From positions 4,278,002 to 4,342,001 of the forward strand of contig QCXZ01000138.1 of the NCBI GenBank assembly GCA_025024175.1: a DNA stretch of 64,000 nucleotides. Direction: 5' to 3'. The notes under the pieces were generated by a model that was given only the letters and a program-made list of their open reading frames with translations, had not been told where the DNA came from and ran no database searches. Every line of letters begins with the position of its first letter. Within the stretch, counting starts at the first letter, position 1. Shown piece after piece: positions 33,120 through 46,139 of the stretch. Origin of the DNA: Rhyzopertha dominica (lineage: Eukaryota; Arthropoda; Insecta; Coleoptera; Bostrichidae). Made by a program: the position numbers and the translations under genes.

Positions 33120-34440
33120 ATTTTTGCAGTCGATAAACAGTCAAAAATAAATTGAAACAATTCAACACCTCCCTGTAACTGTCTCAAGTTAAACAGAGAT
33201 AAAACTCAAAAAATAACCTTTTCGTTTAGCACCGATTATATAAAAGGGGACAACGTAAAACTTCTAGGATTAATAGTTGATGATGGGTTAAAATGGAATC
33301 ATCACATTGTTGATATGTGCAGAAAAACCTCCAGCCTACTACTACTATTACTCCGACAACTTAAAAAGTTACTTAATTTCAACAATTTAGTTACTACTTA
33401 TTATTCACTAATTCACAGTCCTCTCACCTATGGTATCCTTCTTTGGGGAAATGCATCTCAGTCAATAAGGGTGTTCAATCTTCAGAAAAAAGCAGTTAGG
33501 ATTTTGACCGGATTATCACAACGCTAAAGTTGTGGACCTTGGTTCGCATTATGCCCTTACCTCCTATGTATATTTATTCAACTTTAATTGAAATACTTCA
33601 ATTAAATAACCCTCAAACCCACGGTGAATTACATGATTACAACACCAGAGGAGCAAATCTTTTAATAACTACAAGGTACAATTTTGTGTCCTCGGACAAG
33701 AATTGCCTGAATTTGAGGATCTATAACAAGCTCAAAACTACTACAAAGCTCATTCAGCGCAACCGAGTCAAGTCAGCTGTATTTTTTTATACCATCAGTG
33801 AATCATTAAGAAATTCTAAAATGTTGAACACCAAATGTTTACGCCGATACCATTTATTGTGTTTGACACATAAGGTCCTAGTAGAGAAGCAACCTAAATA
33901 CATTTTCTGTAATTTTCGCTCCTTGCATCGCCCCAGTTTAGGTCGTTCAACTAGACATGGGCATGTTTTGTGTGTGCCCCGCCACTCCACTTCCCTGTTT
34001 CAACGTAGTTTTATGTACAATTCGTGCACTCAGTATAATGCCCTTCCCATTTACTTCAAAGATTTAAATCTAATTAACTTCAAGAAAAGACTGAAGGAAT
34101 ATCTGATGTCCTAACCTTTGTATTAGGAATGTTATTCTTGCTTCTTTTTGTTACTATATATCAGACTGCCTTGGACTAAGTTTATCTTAATTAATTTATG
34201 GTTTCTTTTAATAATGTATGGGTTTATAAAAATTATTTCCTTTTTTGTAATTTGGATCTTGGGTAACGAAATTTATTTTGTGAGCGTAGTCATGATGCGT
34301 CATGTAAATATGTGCTTGGAAACTGCAGGTTAGGTTGAAAAGCAGCTTATAGCTGAACCTCGCCTGTACAAAAGCGTGTAATTGTAATTTATTTTTAAAT
34401 TAAATAAAAGACATTTATTATTATTATTATTAATTTTTAG
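33120..34440 (+). pseudogene. Jockey-like LINE, 3' third of reverse transcriptase plus 3' UTR
   Basis: The plus strand in two frames (frameshift at about 33,528) gives NVKLLGLIVDDGLKWNHHI, YYSLIHSPLTYGILLWGNAS, VFNLQKKAVRILTGLS, then YNTRGANLLITTRYN and a long C-terminal stretch ending YNALPIYFKDLNLINFKKRL at a stop near 34,114. The catalytic FADD part is missing, so this is 5'-truncated. The 3' UTR runs to a (TTA)n tail at 34,410-34,434, the usual LINE terminus. Confidence 0.82.
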
Positions 34441-34454
34441 AATCAAAATATTTA

Positions 34455-34655
34455 TATAATTTAGGAACAGCGGTCTTTGTTGTAAGGTCTTAATATGTAT
34501 ATTGATGTAAAGCTTTATTTTGTTAAAGTTGTAAATTTTGTCTTATTTACAGTTAAGTGTTAATGTACTGGCATGCAACAAACAATTATCCTTTTGTAAT
34601 GTTGTGAATAAAGACTATCTATCTATCTACAGTACTGTATTGTATTGTATTGTAA
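34455..34655 (+). repeat. 3' end of another LINE with (CTAT)n and (TGTAT)n tails
   Basis: GTGAATAAAGACTATCTATC followed by tandem tetramers, then TGTAT pentamers, resembles a LINE 3' terminus with a simple-repeat tail. No coding part is attached. Confidence 0.5.
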
Positions 34656-34909
34656 TGTCCACAGTATATGCAAAAATTATTTAGCTACCTATAGTTAAAG
34701 TTTATTTTTTTAGCTACTTATTAATTGCCATCAATCAAACAATCATCAGTGCATTTCACATAATAGAATAGTCTTCACAAGTAAAGATAAATTGGCGCAC
34801 GTACTATCCACAATATATTTTCAAAATCGAGTGCATGAGAAAATTGATATTATGAGATGCAGCAAAATAAAGCAGTTTGTATATAATGAAGTATAAAAAA
34901 ATCCCCACG

Positions 34910-35310
34910 TGGTTTATGAGAACCAGAGGAAATAGTTTGATGTAACTCTCGTCGGAATATTGCGTGTGCTGCAAAACGCTTCTCGCCGGACTGGCTGAAA
35001 ATTAGCTTGATGAAACGCAGTTTTGTTCTATTTTCTTCCGTTGATGAATTCGAATTAATTTACGGTATCCTGCATTTACGAGGACCGCTTTTGATTCTAC
35101 AAAGAGCGGTATTCCAGTTGCAATACTTCCATGCATTTCATTAAACATTTAAATGTTTGCGAATGATTAAAGTATTGTAGAATGTAGACCAGAAACGTCG
35201 CAGCAACAACGTGTAAACTGGAACAGAAAAGGTCATGAAGGATCGCTAATGCATAAAGCATGTTTTTCTACCCACGCCGGGCCTCCCCTAATGTAAAACT
35301 TGGCACTGAT
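34910..35310. promoter_or_regulatory. GC-richer non-repetitive island
   Basis: Slightly GC-enriched, non-repeated, with a CGAATTAATTTACGG homeodomain-type core near 35,049. No coding signal. Only compositional evidence. Confidence 0.2.
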
Positions 35311-36700
35311 TATTTGCTGAAAGTATTTGCCCCTAATGGAAGTAGGCTTCCTTTTGTAAAATTTGGGATAATTAAGAAAACACTAAGATCTCGAACATCT
35401 TTGTGCAAATACTTCTGCGAAAAATCGTAACTGAACAATCCGAAAATTCGCAGCGTGCAGGGAACAAAAGGAATTGGGATGGTGGAAATGCGAAAACATT
35501 TTCTTGGCTTAGTTCCCATCAGTCAGAATTTTATGTGCAGTTTGGTGCTTGTTTACACAAAATATTTGCTTACTCAATATTTTGTAGGTAATTGTGTCTT
35601 TTTTTTAATATATTTTCTGCCAAATATATTTCTCATCTCATTTCCCGTAATGGAAAACTATAACTTGTCCGAGGAGATGTCATGGAGATAACTAATAGCC
35701 ATTAGTTGTCGCCACTTTAGACTTGATTGTCCTGCAATTAAAAATGCACTAATTTTGTTAATTATAAATTTGCCGTAAATTATTCTATCCATTTTTTTTA
35801 AGATTGTTTTATATTGTTAAGGCTTACAAATCCATTTCGAAATGTGGAAAGGTACTTGAATTAGCCTTCTTCAGCAGCGTTTCGAATATTGCGAAAAATA
35901 GTTGGACTACGTGAGTTCCACACGCAGTTCAAAAATCTGTAAGAAATCCAAGCGATCGCAAATTATTTATATCAAACCATTTATTACCGTATGATCTAGA
36001 ACCCATGTTTCACAAGTCAGTTTACCGATTATAAGCACTACCTGCAATAATTTGCAAACCATTCAACGTTATGAGTTTTATTAATTAAGCAACAAATCAG
36101 TTTAGTCTGTTCAAGTATTAATTACCTGTAGAGGGTAATTTTATAGAAAATGTGTGGCCAAAAGGTTTATTTAGATGAAATATCGCATACGTATTTTCTC
36201 TTTTCTTGGTTATTCAAAATTTGAAGGAAAAGATGAGCTTACTATTGTTATGTTACAAGCCAGTACGAATTATCGCGTATTTAAGCTTACGCATCTTATG
36301 TAATTTTAAGCTAACAAAAAACATTTATATTTGTCTTTCATAATCTATATTTCAAGTGTAAACAATTGAAGAAAGTTAGTTAGTGTGTTAAGCTATCGAC
36401 ATATATAAACACGTTGCATTTCAGTTCAATTTGAATAAATGTTTATTCACCTGACGATAAAGTTAATCGACAGCCGATGTATTCTACTGATAGACTAGTA
36501 CCTATGTCATTATACACATTTTATTATATAACTTTTGGCGCCCTTCATGATTCCATTTTTTTGTGTTAGGCTTGTGTTGTTTTTTAACCCTAGTACAATT
36601 TCCGGCGTTCTTGATGACGGTCACAAATGATAATCCAACCAGATCACTTCCCTACCTGTCTCCTCTTCTTTCGCAACATTTAAGTAGCTTACCAATTCCC
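35311..36700. other. Intergenic, no gene recognised
   Basis: AT-rich. On the minus strand around 35,860-35,905 there is CGAAACGCTGCTGAAGAAGG, the wording seen in Penelope-type ends, but without a foldable hammerhead. Otherwise only chance ORFs. Confidence 0.4.
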
Positions 36701-36731
36701 ATTTCCTTTGCATAGTCCAGATGTCCATTGG

Positions 36732-36822
36732 TCACATCTTGATGACAAATATAGCAAAAGCAATACATTGTTTTGCACACATCTTGATGACAAAAATAGC
36801 AAAAGCAATACATTGTTTTGCA
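36732..36822 (+). repeat. Two-copy tandem repeat, about 49-bp unit
   Basis: A unit starting CACATCTTGATGACAAA and ending ACATTGTTTTGCA occurs twice head to tail with one substitution. Confidence 0.85.
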
Positions 36823-37089
36823 TTACCTGTAAAGAGTCAGGCCAACAGAATTGTATTCGGGAAGTATTCGTCATTATAATGTGTTCAAATACTGTAAATA
36901 TAAAGATAGATTTATGAGTAAACTCTAAATCGCACTATAAAATGTGCTAGTAATTTTCAAGAACTTTGTGGTTAGTTTTACCGAATTACTAACTTAAATA
37001 ATAAAAAAAAATAATAAAAATATTAATTACACTTGTTATTGAAAATTTCAAAACTTATACAATTTTTTTGCAAATGAGANAAGGTAATA

Positions 37090-37112
37090 CTGATTGATTG
37101 ATTGATTGATTA
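37090..37112 (+). repeat. (GATT)n microsatellite
   Basis: About five GATT units in a row following an ambiguous base. Confidence 0.85.
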
Positions 37113-37299
37113 AACCAGCGTACGGTCAGCATTGGTTGGAGGGGTACATGATTGCTAGTAGTGCGACTGCCTAGCGCATGTTAAGGGAATATAAGGACTG
37201 AATGGGAAGGTTATATAGGTAACATTAATTTTCTTTGAATGTTTTCTAGGTGCTCTTGATATCATTGGTCCATTTTAGAGTCGNTTGATTAATTTCTTG

Positions 37300-38640
37300 T
37301 ACCTTGTGATTTCTGTTCTAGCCATTATTTTTTTCTCTGGTTTCTGAATTATCCTTTCTATAGTTGTTTTTCGTGTAAAGCACAGTCTTTCTCTTTTCGT
37401 TGGTCTCCGCTTAGCTCCCAAGTATTCCGTGTGCTTTGCCTCTTTCCTTTAGACGTTTCCCTAGTATTTGATGTGTTTGATGTCGGTTTGGCTCGGCTGC
37501 ATTGTTCTTCTTGTTGGTTGTCGTTTAAGAGTGCTGAGATTCTGTGGGCATTTTCCATTGAGGTTTACGTTGTTCGTAGTTTTTGAACAGTTTTTTCCAA
37601 GCTACTTCTGAGCTTCGGAGGTAGTTTTCGTCTTCCAGGATTTTATGTACCACTATTGTGTAATTTCTTGTATACACTTAACTATATACATGGAACATCA
37701 CTATAGCGACCGTGACAATGATACTAGCAACGCAAACATAAGTTCATAATTCTAGGACACAAAATGAATTAAACTCTTACAATTTTATGTAGTTGTTCGA
37801 TTTCTGCATCTTGTTTAGGTTTCTCTTCCATGATGATGCTGACGTTTCCTAGTGTGATTTCATCTGTTTGTCCGATCGCTTGCTGGAGCTCTAGATGGGG
37901 TGATGATGTAGCGAATTATTCTTGAATGTGTGCATTTTTTATGTATTATAGATTAGATTATTTACGGTCGTGGGTTTATTTCCATGGCTTCCTGGTATCT
38001 AGACAAAACTATCGCACTATCGCAGTGGTTCCTTTTACTCTTTCTTTCTGGTATTGCCTGTAGGAGTTGCTCTTTTTTTGTTTCAAGTCGTGTATGAGCG
38101 CTGGCATTCTTCTGAGTTGTATTTTGATCGTATACCTTGTACAGTTTCTTCCAAGCTACTGCTTAACTTCTTGCATACACTTGACTAGATACACGGAACT
38201 ACTTCACTGTAAGGACGACAGCAATAACAACNACAACACGAGCACAAGTATTCAACACTAATAAAACACATTATTAACGAAACGTTTACGTGTGAACTGT
38301 GATTTTCTCATTTATTATGTCTGCTGTAGCGTTTATTATTTCTTTTCCTCCACATAATCATTCTCTTTCTAGGTCATTTAGGAGTAACAAGATTCCTTCT
38401 CGTTGTCCTGCTTCTTGAAATTTCGACTGTAGTTCCTTTACAATTTCTTCTAAGCTGATTCGAATCTTTGGATGTTTTGTCCGATATAACTTACAGTTGT
38501 AGCTCTCTTGTATGTTTACGATGTACTTGTTGTGTGATGTTCTCCCCATGTATTTGCTTTGTTTGTGTTGCTTTGTTTTTACTATTTGCATCAGTTTCAA
38601 TTGTTACTTTAGCAGTAATCATTCTATGTATTAGTATTAT
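37300..38640 (-). repeat. Degenerate retroelement ORF1-like repeat array
   Basis: The minus strand carries broken, charged coiled-coil-like protein pieces: MENAHRISALLNDNQQEEQC (37,500-37,558), RNHCDSAIVLSRYQEAMEIN (about 37,975-38,045) and LQSKFQEAGQREGILLLLND (38,358-38,450). A leader-like segment with TTCTTGTATACACTTAACTA or near variants recurs at about 37,668 and 38,165, and twice near 4.8-5.1 kb. This looks like two or three overlapping copies of a LINE 5'/ORF1 region. No reverse transcriptase is linked. Confidence 0.42.
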
Positions 38641-38671
38641 TACTATCACATCTGAAAAAACGCCTAAATAG

Positions 38672-39535
38672 GCGAGATTTGCATATATACGTTATATTAT
38701 GAATTTGTAATAATATATATTTGTGAAAATGCTAATCATACATTCATTCTTTTGTCATCATCACTCGGTTATGCAAAATTGTATAGTTGTTTTTTTTTTA
38801 TGTACCTGCACATGTACCACTGAAGTTTGAAAGTTTTTTGGCTGTATATAGAATTTATTCCAAAGCACAGAAATGAGCAGTTTAGTTACGGTATTTGTAA
38901 GTAATTCAAGAAAGTATACCAGGGTGTCCTCACGCTATTATGTTCAAAATTCGCGTTACTTCAAGATAACGCCCCCGCCTACATTTGAATTTAGCACTGT
39001 CAAACTACTATTTATTCATAAAGTTCAAAAACGTTTCAAAAATAACAGATTTTTGGAAAATATGTCAAATGTATGTATTTTAATGGTTTAGAATTACGTT
39101 ATCAACGTTCCGCTAGTTTTATAAGTTTTAAAGGAGATTGCCCTGAATAAATGAACTGTTGTTTTAAAATATCGTGGCATTTTATATGGTAGGCTAAACA
39201 CGTATTAATATGCCTTCGTATTTACCTTGATTAAGAGTCACCCTAGTCTAACTTTAGTACATCAAAGGTGTATCTTCTGCTGTCGTCTTTGTGCAGATAT
39301 GCCCTCTGTGCTATAGTATCAACTGTATCCAATTTCCGTAGACTGTAGTTCAAAGCCACTGCTGATATTTCACTAAGATCGTCTTGGTTTGATGTTAAAT
39401 CCTTACAAAATTGATTTGAATTAGTGGCATAAATCAGTACAACGTTACAATTACATATCATTTCAATAGTTTTCATGCTGCCAGCTGACTACAATGTAGA
39501 AATAGTTCTATTGTTTTCGAAAATAATGAAGCCAT
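38672..39535. other. Intergenic, no gene recognised
   Basis: AT-rich, with a poly-T run at 38,790. The 77-codon minus-strand ORF at 39,243-39,476 has balanced composition but no domain I know; an exon or element relic is possible. Confidence 0.35.
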
Positions 39536-39539
39536 TACG

Positions 39540-39960
39540 TTTTTTTAAAGGGCGACGCCATTATCTCGATTAAGCTAAAAAATCTATAATCCCACCCCTC
39601 CTACCGTCGTAATCTCCATCCACAAGAAAATTTTTACTGCCCTTTCATTTCCTAAATCAGTCCCCGAACAATATTCGTCCCAACCGGCCATCAGCGAATT
39701 GGGGGTTTGTAATCGTGTTATGGAGATTAGAGGCTTCCGAGGGAGAGACTGAGTCATAATCTGGCGTATGCATCAAACAACCCTGTGAGGGAAGGCGGTC
39801 CGCGCCGCAACCCTCCGAAATAAATCAAACGAATGGGTAGCCATTTTTTAAAGGAGCAGAACTAAGTGCACTTTACAGCGAGGCCTTTGAGTATTTGTTT
39901 GGCATAANGACGGCGAGATATCTGCTTTAGACNGTGGATATTGCGGCTGGCATAAACCAA
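39540..39960. promoter_or_regulatory. Candidate enhancer with clustered TAATC/GATTA sites
   Basis: Six TAATC or GATTA pentamers lie within 194 bp (39,568, 39,587, 39,610, 39,710, 39,725 and 39,757), including TAATCCC, the preferred site of K50 homeodomain proteins (Otx/Otd, Bicoid, Pitx, Gsc). The segment is GC-richer than its flanks and not repeated. It shares AATTGGGGGTTT followed by a TAATC site with the island at 54,201. No coding frame. Confidence 0.38.
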
Positions 39961-40359
39961 AGCTCTTAAGTGGTCATGGAAACATCTGAAAGCCAAGAAG
40001 TACGAGATCTTTAGTCCTTACAAATTTTAAAGACTTAGGGAATGACGTTTGAGTTTATTTGCAGCAGTGGCGCAGCAAGCGAACACAGGGTCCTTTTGCA
40101 AACTCCAAAAACTTCCTTATTATTTACTAAATGACTTCTCCCGAGAAGCTACTGTCTCAATGAAATGTAGTGGAAATCTATTACAAAATATGTTAGAATA
40201 TTTTTGCGATTTTGTATATCTCTTAAAATATTGAAGCTTCCTCCGTATTAACAAATGTATTTGGTGCCATAAATTTACAATATTCTGAACTACTTGAAAT
40301 AATTTTGCATTTTTGTATGCCTCATAAATCATACGTCGTGTTAAATTTGTGTGATCATG

Positions 40360-41485
40360 GATGTCATCTTACGTTCAGGGTAGAACACAAATAGTGTATA
40401 TAAATGGAGAAAAGTCATTGCCTTACTGGGCTACATCGGGTGTGCCTCAGGGCTCGATTCTGGAACCTTTGCTTTTTTAATATATATAAACGACATTTAT
40501 TCCTGCTTAAAACTTTGTAATCATCTGCTTTATGCTGATGATCTTAAAATATTTGCTGCAATAAACAGTGTTATCGATTGTATTTTGTTCCAGGCTGATT
40601 TAAATACTTTTTATCTTTATCTTTACATCTGAATCTTAATAAATGCTGTTGTATAGTATTTACCAGAAACTTAAAAACTTCCTCATATGATTATAATTTC
40701 AATGGCACTGTTCTCAGAGTTGCTCATAATGTCAAAGATTTAGGCATAACGTTTGATCATAAAATGTTATTTAATGTGCATATAGACAATATAGTCGCCC
40801 AATCCCTTAAAATGCTAGGTTTTTAATTAAGAGTAACCAAAAATTTTAAATCCGTTGATGTCATATAAACCTTATACTACAGTAAAATTAATTTTGCGTC
40901 GGTTATGCGGAATTCTCAATACTATTATTACATAACACGATTAGAGTTCGTTCAAAAAGATTTTTAAAATATGTATCTAAATTTCAAAGTTATTGGCACT
41001 TACGAGATTGAAAATACACACGNTATAGCAAGAAAATATGGAGTTTTGCCCCTCGATCGCCGAAGATTGCTTGCAGATTTACTGTTTTTTTTTGCACAGA
41101 CTAGTGAATGGCGTTATTCACCACCCTGCTTTCGCTTGCCTCTCTCAATATACCTTCTAGTTGTCCTAATGTGCCATTGTTCCGCGAAACATTTTTTAGA
41201 ACAAACTCTGGTCAGAATGCACCAATTGCACGTATGATCAGAACATACAATTCCTTTGCATCTGATTAACAAAAACATAAATTACATTTCGTTTAAACGT
41301 TTCAAGTTTTACTTCAGATTTAAATTATTATTCATTTGCATGTAGCTAATTTCTCTGCATATCGAATTTAACCTTTTTTGTAGTTTCATTGTTTTATACT
41401 GTATTTTTGGAAATACTGTACAACAATGTATGATTTGTTTCAGGTTCGCCTATAAATACCCCCTCTATAAAATAAATAAATAAAT
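40360..41485 (+). pseudogene. Jockey-like LINE reverse transcriptase, 5'-truncated and frameshifted
   Basis: Plus strand: SLPYWATSGVPQGSILEPLL, a frameshifted IYIND block, the YADDLKIFAAINSV catalytic motif (about 40,530), KDLGITFDHKMLFNVHI, FVQKRFLKYVSKFQ and a C-terminal piece with RMIRTYNSFASD. Many indels disrupt it. The 3' end is an (AAAT)n tail at about 41,468-41,484. It is older than the 29-kb copy. Confidence 0.75.
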
Positions 41486-41489
41486 CATC

Positions 41490-42285
41490 TTTGAAAACCT
41501 GTCCTGATTTCCATTTACGGCTATTTTTCTCACAGTTGTAAAATTTTGCTCATTCTGCTGGTTTTGCGATGGCCCCACTTTCTCCCTCTGCATTTCTGAT
41601 GTATTCATTCATTCATGGTGATACATAATTACGATTTCGTTTAAATAGATTTGACTCCCCGCATACATAATTTTCAACGTTATTGTCAAAAGCATCTTCC
41701 GTCATTTAGAGTTTGCATCTGTTTATTTGTTTATATTTACAGCAGACTGATTTTACTGTTAGTAGATACATGTAGCGTTGTTAAGTGAGTTCTGCACTAC
41801 GCAGACAGTGCAGAAAGTGGTTCGTACTTTTCTTCACGATACTTTTGAAGACAAGAATAACGCGAAGCGACGTCAAATCATAGTGTAGCAAGAAAACGTT
41901 CAGCTCAATGATATGTGTGAAGTATTAATTTTTTATACAATGGGAGTTGTCCTGAACTAGTTGACGAAATAATTTATTTTTCCGTTACTCATTTACCTTG
42001 AATAGACAAATAAGAATTCTTTAACGTTCCACTTTTAGAAACTCTAGAATCTTATTAAGATTCGTTTTTCTTTTGTTCACGAGGACTGAGAGAGACTGCT
42101 TCAACAAGAAGTAGTATGTGTCTCATCACAATTAGTCGATAACAAGGAGAAGATAAATGGTAGACACACTGCAAAGATTACTATAGCTTTGAAAGAAACG
42201 CTATCGAACAGGAAGCTGTTTCAACTTAACCTGCCCACCTTTTCATCCCAAACATATCGATTGCGACTTCTCCTTTAACCGTATC
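41490..42285. other. Intergenic, no gene recognised
   Basis: Mixed composition with no domain or repeat that I can identify. Confidence 0.4.
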
Positions 42286-42289
42286 TATT

Positions 42290-42660
42290 CTACGTGCGTC
42301 ATCGAGGGCATTTCACCTTTTTGTGAAAAGAGACGTTATCCCAAACAGTTCTTGTAACAGACGAAGCCATTCCGTACAATCGTCCTCGAATGTAATACCG
42401 CCAACAATGCTGCAGTTACATTCGTCCCAAAGGCACACTGACTGAGGTAAATGCCTCCTGCGGTGAGGATCAGCGGATGTTTTGACAATTCTGCTCCGCG
42501 CTGCGGAAGTCTGAGTTCAATTATTGTCAACACCCGGACCTCCAACCGGGACTTAATGCCTTTGGGACAATTCTTACGCTGTCGGTCAGTTACGTGATTT
42601 AACGTAATCATTATGCGAGCGGAGAGAGTGGACCAGGGAAAAGTCGATTAGGGGCGTTAT
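42290..42660. promoter_or_regulatory. GC-richer non-repetitive island
   Basis: About 370 bp of unusual composition with TTAACGTAATCATTA near its right end. A 91-codon minus ORF has no recognisable domain. Compositional evidence only. Confidence 0.22.
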
Positions 42661-42922
42661 ACATTATGCCGGAATAAATAAGTATTCTTGGTCTAACAGC
42701 TTTCTAGTAGACATATATTTAGTAATTATCCATTACTTGTTTATTCGTATACTAGAGAGCCAAAGAAATAGTTATAAAATGGGCTATCCAAAACAAGCGT
42801 TTTCGGAATTCTGTTTTAGCTGAACATTGTATGAGTACAAGTCATTATTTTAATTTTAATAATGTCAAAATTGTTCGGGACCTAATTTAATTAAAAGATT
42901 GTTTTTGGAAATGGGTTTTGTA

Positions 42923-43648
42923 ATATACTGCCCAAAAGTAATTAAATAACAGGCAATTAACAGTATTTTCCCTTGCGCTGCTTCTGGCTTTCCAATACTC
43001 TTAATTACTTCTTTCTTCTTATTTCTGTCTTGAATCGGCGTCTTGATTTGCTTCTGCAACTTCTACACCTCTGTTACTCCTCCAATCTCCAACAATGCAA
43101 CAATTGCCACAGCAATCTCGTACAAATCCGCAAGCGATTTATTCCCATTTTCTTCGCACAAACGATCCAAAATTGCACTGCTTTCAAGGCCCGTAACGAA
43201 TTTATCTCTCACTCTTTCAGATAATGACGTTCCAAATTTGAAAGGTGCTGCCAGTTGCTTCACTTTGACGTACCATTCGCTGATTCTTTTCTCTGTCTGT
43301 TTCAAGTTATTGAATGCAATTCGCTTTCGGAAACACTCACATGCTGCTTGTACTGCCTTTCCAACAGCTTTATGAGTTCCATGTACTTTTTTGTTGAGGC
43401 AAAACCGGATCATATATATTTTTGATAACTTTTGTAAACGTCTTCGTCTGTTCATCCCCGTTCTTCCGACACCATATTCGCTTCAAAATACTGTTCTAAT
43501 CTTTCAGCAACAATCTCTCAGTCATCACCTGCTTAAAAATTGACCGATGACAAAATAAATGTAAATTCCTTCCTTGGTTATTATTTTCCTAGTCGCCAAT
43601 TTTTATATACTGCCCAAACGTAATTAAATAACAGGCAATTAACAGTAT
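42923..43648 (-). mobile_element. Ty3/gypsy LTR-retrotransposon fragment (LTR end, PBS-like site, gag)
   Basis: A 44-bp direct repeat (42,923-42,966 and 43,605-43,648, one mismatch, ends ATACTG...CAGTAT) flanks the fragment. Just inside the 43.6-kb copy, the minus strand reads TTGGCGACTAGGAAAATAA, resembling a gypsy primer-binding site. Next comes a gag-like frame (43,063-43,455): CFRKRIAFNNLKQTEKRISE, then WYVKVKQLAAPFKFG and RVRDKFVTGLESSAILDRL, the retrotransposon gag pattern. Protease, RT and integrase are missing. I read the 44-mers as the ends of two LTRs joined by a large internal deletion. Confidence 0.6.
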
Positions 43649-43649
43649 A

Positions 43650-45930
43650 TTATATTGCAAAACTGATTCATACAATTCAAATCTTAATGACAAAGACAAT
43701 CAGGATAAATACAAGATAATATTTAGATAGTTGTTTTACCCTGGCTTACTAGAATATATTACAGTTTTTAATTAATAAAGAAACCCACACCACTAATAAG
43801 AGAGCAGATATAGCAAAATTGTAACAAATCTATACTTATCTTATTCATGCCAGTAAATAATCGTAAATATTTATCTGACAGCCTTGCGTTGTTGTTGTAT
43901 GTTGGTGGATTGTCAGTTATTTATCTTTCATCTCATCTTTTTGTCTATTTTATTATTCATCGGATGTTTCTGAAAGTATTGGAGCATACTAATATACATT
44001 TTAACCTCATCTTAATGTAAGTTTGAGATATGTTCTTACAATGTATCCTTGCTAGTTGTATATTTTGTATGTTCTAACGAATAAATAATGATTGGCGAAA
44101 TATGTAGACATATATATTGAAGGGGCTATTATTTTTTAAAGGTGAATGTTAAGAACGTAGATGAAAGTGGTTGAATCAGTGTAAAATTTGACGACAATTA
44201 CCCACCTTTTTCCAAAACATCTTGTATACAAAATATACAAAATTTAAGAGAAATTCAATTGAAATGAGATTTAAATGAACTACATCAAGACTTAATAAAA
44301 ACGTGTGACTTACCTTTATTCGGACGCTGATACCAAACTTAAACCTAGGCACAATAAAAGCATTTACTTTACTCAACTTTACTCTATATATCGCGAGCTG
44401 TACTATAAATTACCTTTTTTCCGGTATCTGAGAGGATGGAAGGCAGACTGAAGATTCTTATCCTTCAAAAAAAATACTTTAATTGGTGGAGTTTCTGAAC
44501 TGAAACCTGATTGGTCAAAACTACTCCCACTTGCTATTTTCTACGCGCGGTACTGGTTATATTCTCGTTAATAATTGCCCAATTATCGGATCATCAAATT
44601 CTAAATCAAAGCTAACCAAAGCTAAACAATTATAATAAGCCCATCTAGTAAAGTAAAGATACCACGCAATATGGCAACAATTTCGACTGCTATCTATAAT
44701 AATATTCTTCATTCCAATACCTAACATGTCAAGAAAACTCCAGGTAAAACTTCAATCGTTGCCAAATCGTAACTACATCCGTACTTCATATCCTAAGGAA
44801 ATTGGGCAAACGAATCAATCATTTCTAACAAACTATGGCCGAATCTAACATAAACTGAAAGATTTCGCGCGCTAATCATCGTAATTTTTAGGACGTGTAC
44901 ATTAATCACAAAAGAGTCACAAACTGCAACGGCTGTATCCTTGTAGGAACAGGATCAACTTTCTCCATCTGGTTGAAATAAAATATCCCGACCGAAGAAT
45001 TAACAAAATTTATCCTTTTGCTGCAAACAAAAAAAATGCACTAAAGCCAACCATTTTGCTACATTCAGTACCTAACCTATGTTACTGAAGCTGATATTTT
45101 TGTGCGGAAAAAAGAGATGTAATGAGAAATAACGTTGTCCTATTATTTTTATATAATTTTAAGATCGTTTTCCGCTTAAATGTTTAGGTCGTGCGAAAAG
45201 TAGTATATACACTTTTGGAGACAAGCTCGTGACTTCCTTTGGGTAAAATGTACTATTTATATTGTAATTTAAGAGGAACCCTGCAGAAATAATAAGGATA
45301 ACATAATTAAATACAAATGTATTTCTGCCACTTTAAAATCAGTCTTACAAATTTAGTCTTTTGAAAAATATCGTCTATATTCATGTATCTACAAGCAGAG
45401 TATATTATACAATATATTACAAAAATATGGTACAATATGCTACAATCTAGTATTAGTAATTATATNTTCAGACAACTCCAATAGATTATTATTATTACTG
45501 TTAGATTCGAATACGATAATTATTTTGTGGTCCTACGAGGTGGGACGCCGGAACAATGTAACAAGTAACAGAATGAGTTTCCCAACAGATTCAATGTTAA
45601 TGTAAATGATATTTCCAAAGCTTAAAATAAAAAGCGTCGAGTACTGTACTCAGTAGAGTGGTCTGGGCTTCGCAGAAGCGGCCTTGCAGCGATCTAGCCT
45701 CTACGGCTCCATGATGGCACATAAACATTAAATACTATAATATAATTTGCAATTTTAGATGTCTGACTGCTTTTCTTCCATAATGGACGAGCCAGAACTT
45801 GTTCCTTGTTCCAGCGCCCCACCCTGTATTATAAAACTTGTGGTCAGGGATATGTAGTTAGATCACAGATATTAAAAGCTTTGGAATACACTTTTTCGCA
45901 AGAAGGTTTCAATGTAGTTCGAATATTTAT
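43650..45930. other. Intergenic, no gene recognised
   Basis: AT-rich, without coding sequence or clear repeat. A short GC-richer patch at 45,655-45,720 does not fold as a tRNA by eye. Confidence 0.4.
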
Positions 45931-45935
45931 AAATA

Positions 45936-46130
45936 CGAGGGCATTTTTTTTAAATCTCCGATTGGTTGCAAAAGCAAGTCCCATTTACATATAAACTAAA
46001 TATTTTACTTATTTCTCTACAAAATTGCTAAAGCCATTAAGGAATTTGTCATGTCGTGACATCAGCTTTTGCGCGGCACCCTTTCGGTCAAGTACATTTT
46101 CTCGATCATTTCATTGGTGACTTTAGAATA
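45936..46130 (-). repeat. mariner-type end fragment
   Basis: TACGAGGGCATTTTTTTTAA at about 45,935 resembles the TIR of the mariner at 6226. About 90 bases inward, the sequence corresponds to the 3' end of its transposase (TTGTCATGTCGTGACATCAG against TTGTCATAACGTGACACCAG). The other end is missing. Confidence 0.55.
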
Positions 46131-46139
46131 TTGGTGGAA

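Noticed and set aside
43043..43375. 110-codon plus-strand ORF
   Set aside because: Antisense shadow of the gag-like frame on the minus strand.
45655..45720. Possible tRNA gene (GC-rich patch with CGATCTAGCC)
   Set aside because: No cloverleaf can be drawn with a proper anticodon loop and no B-box match.
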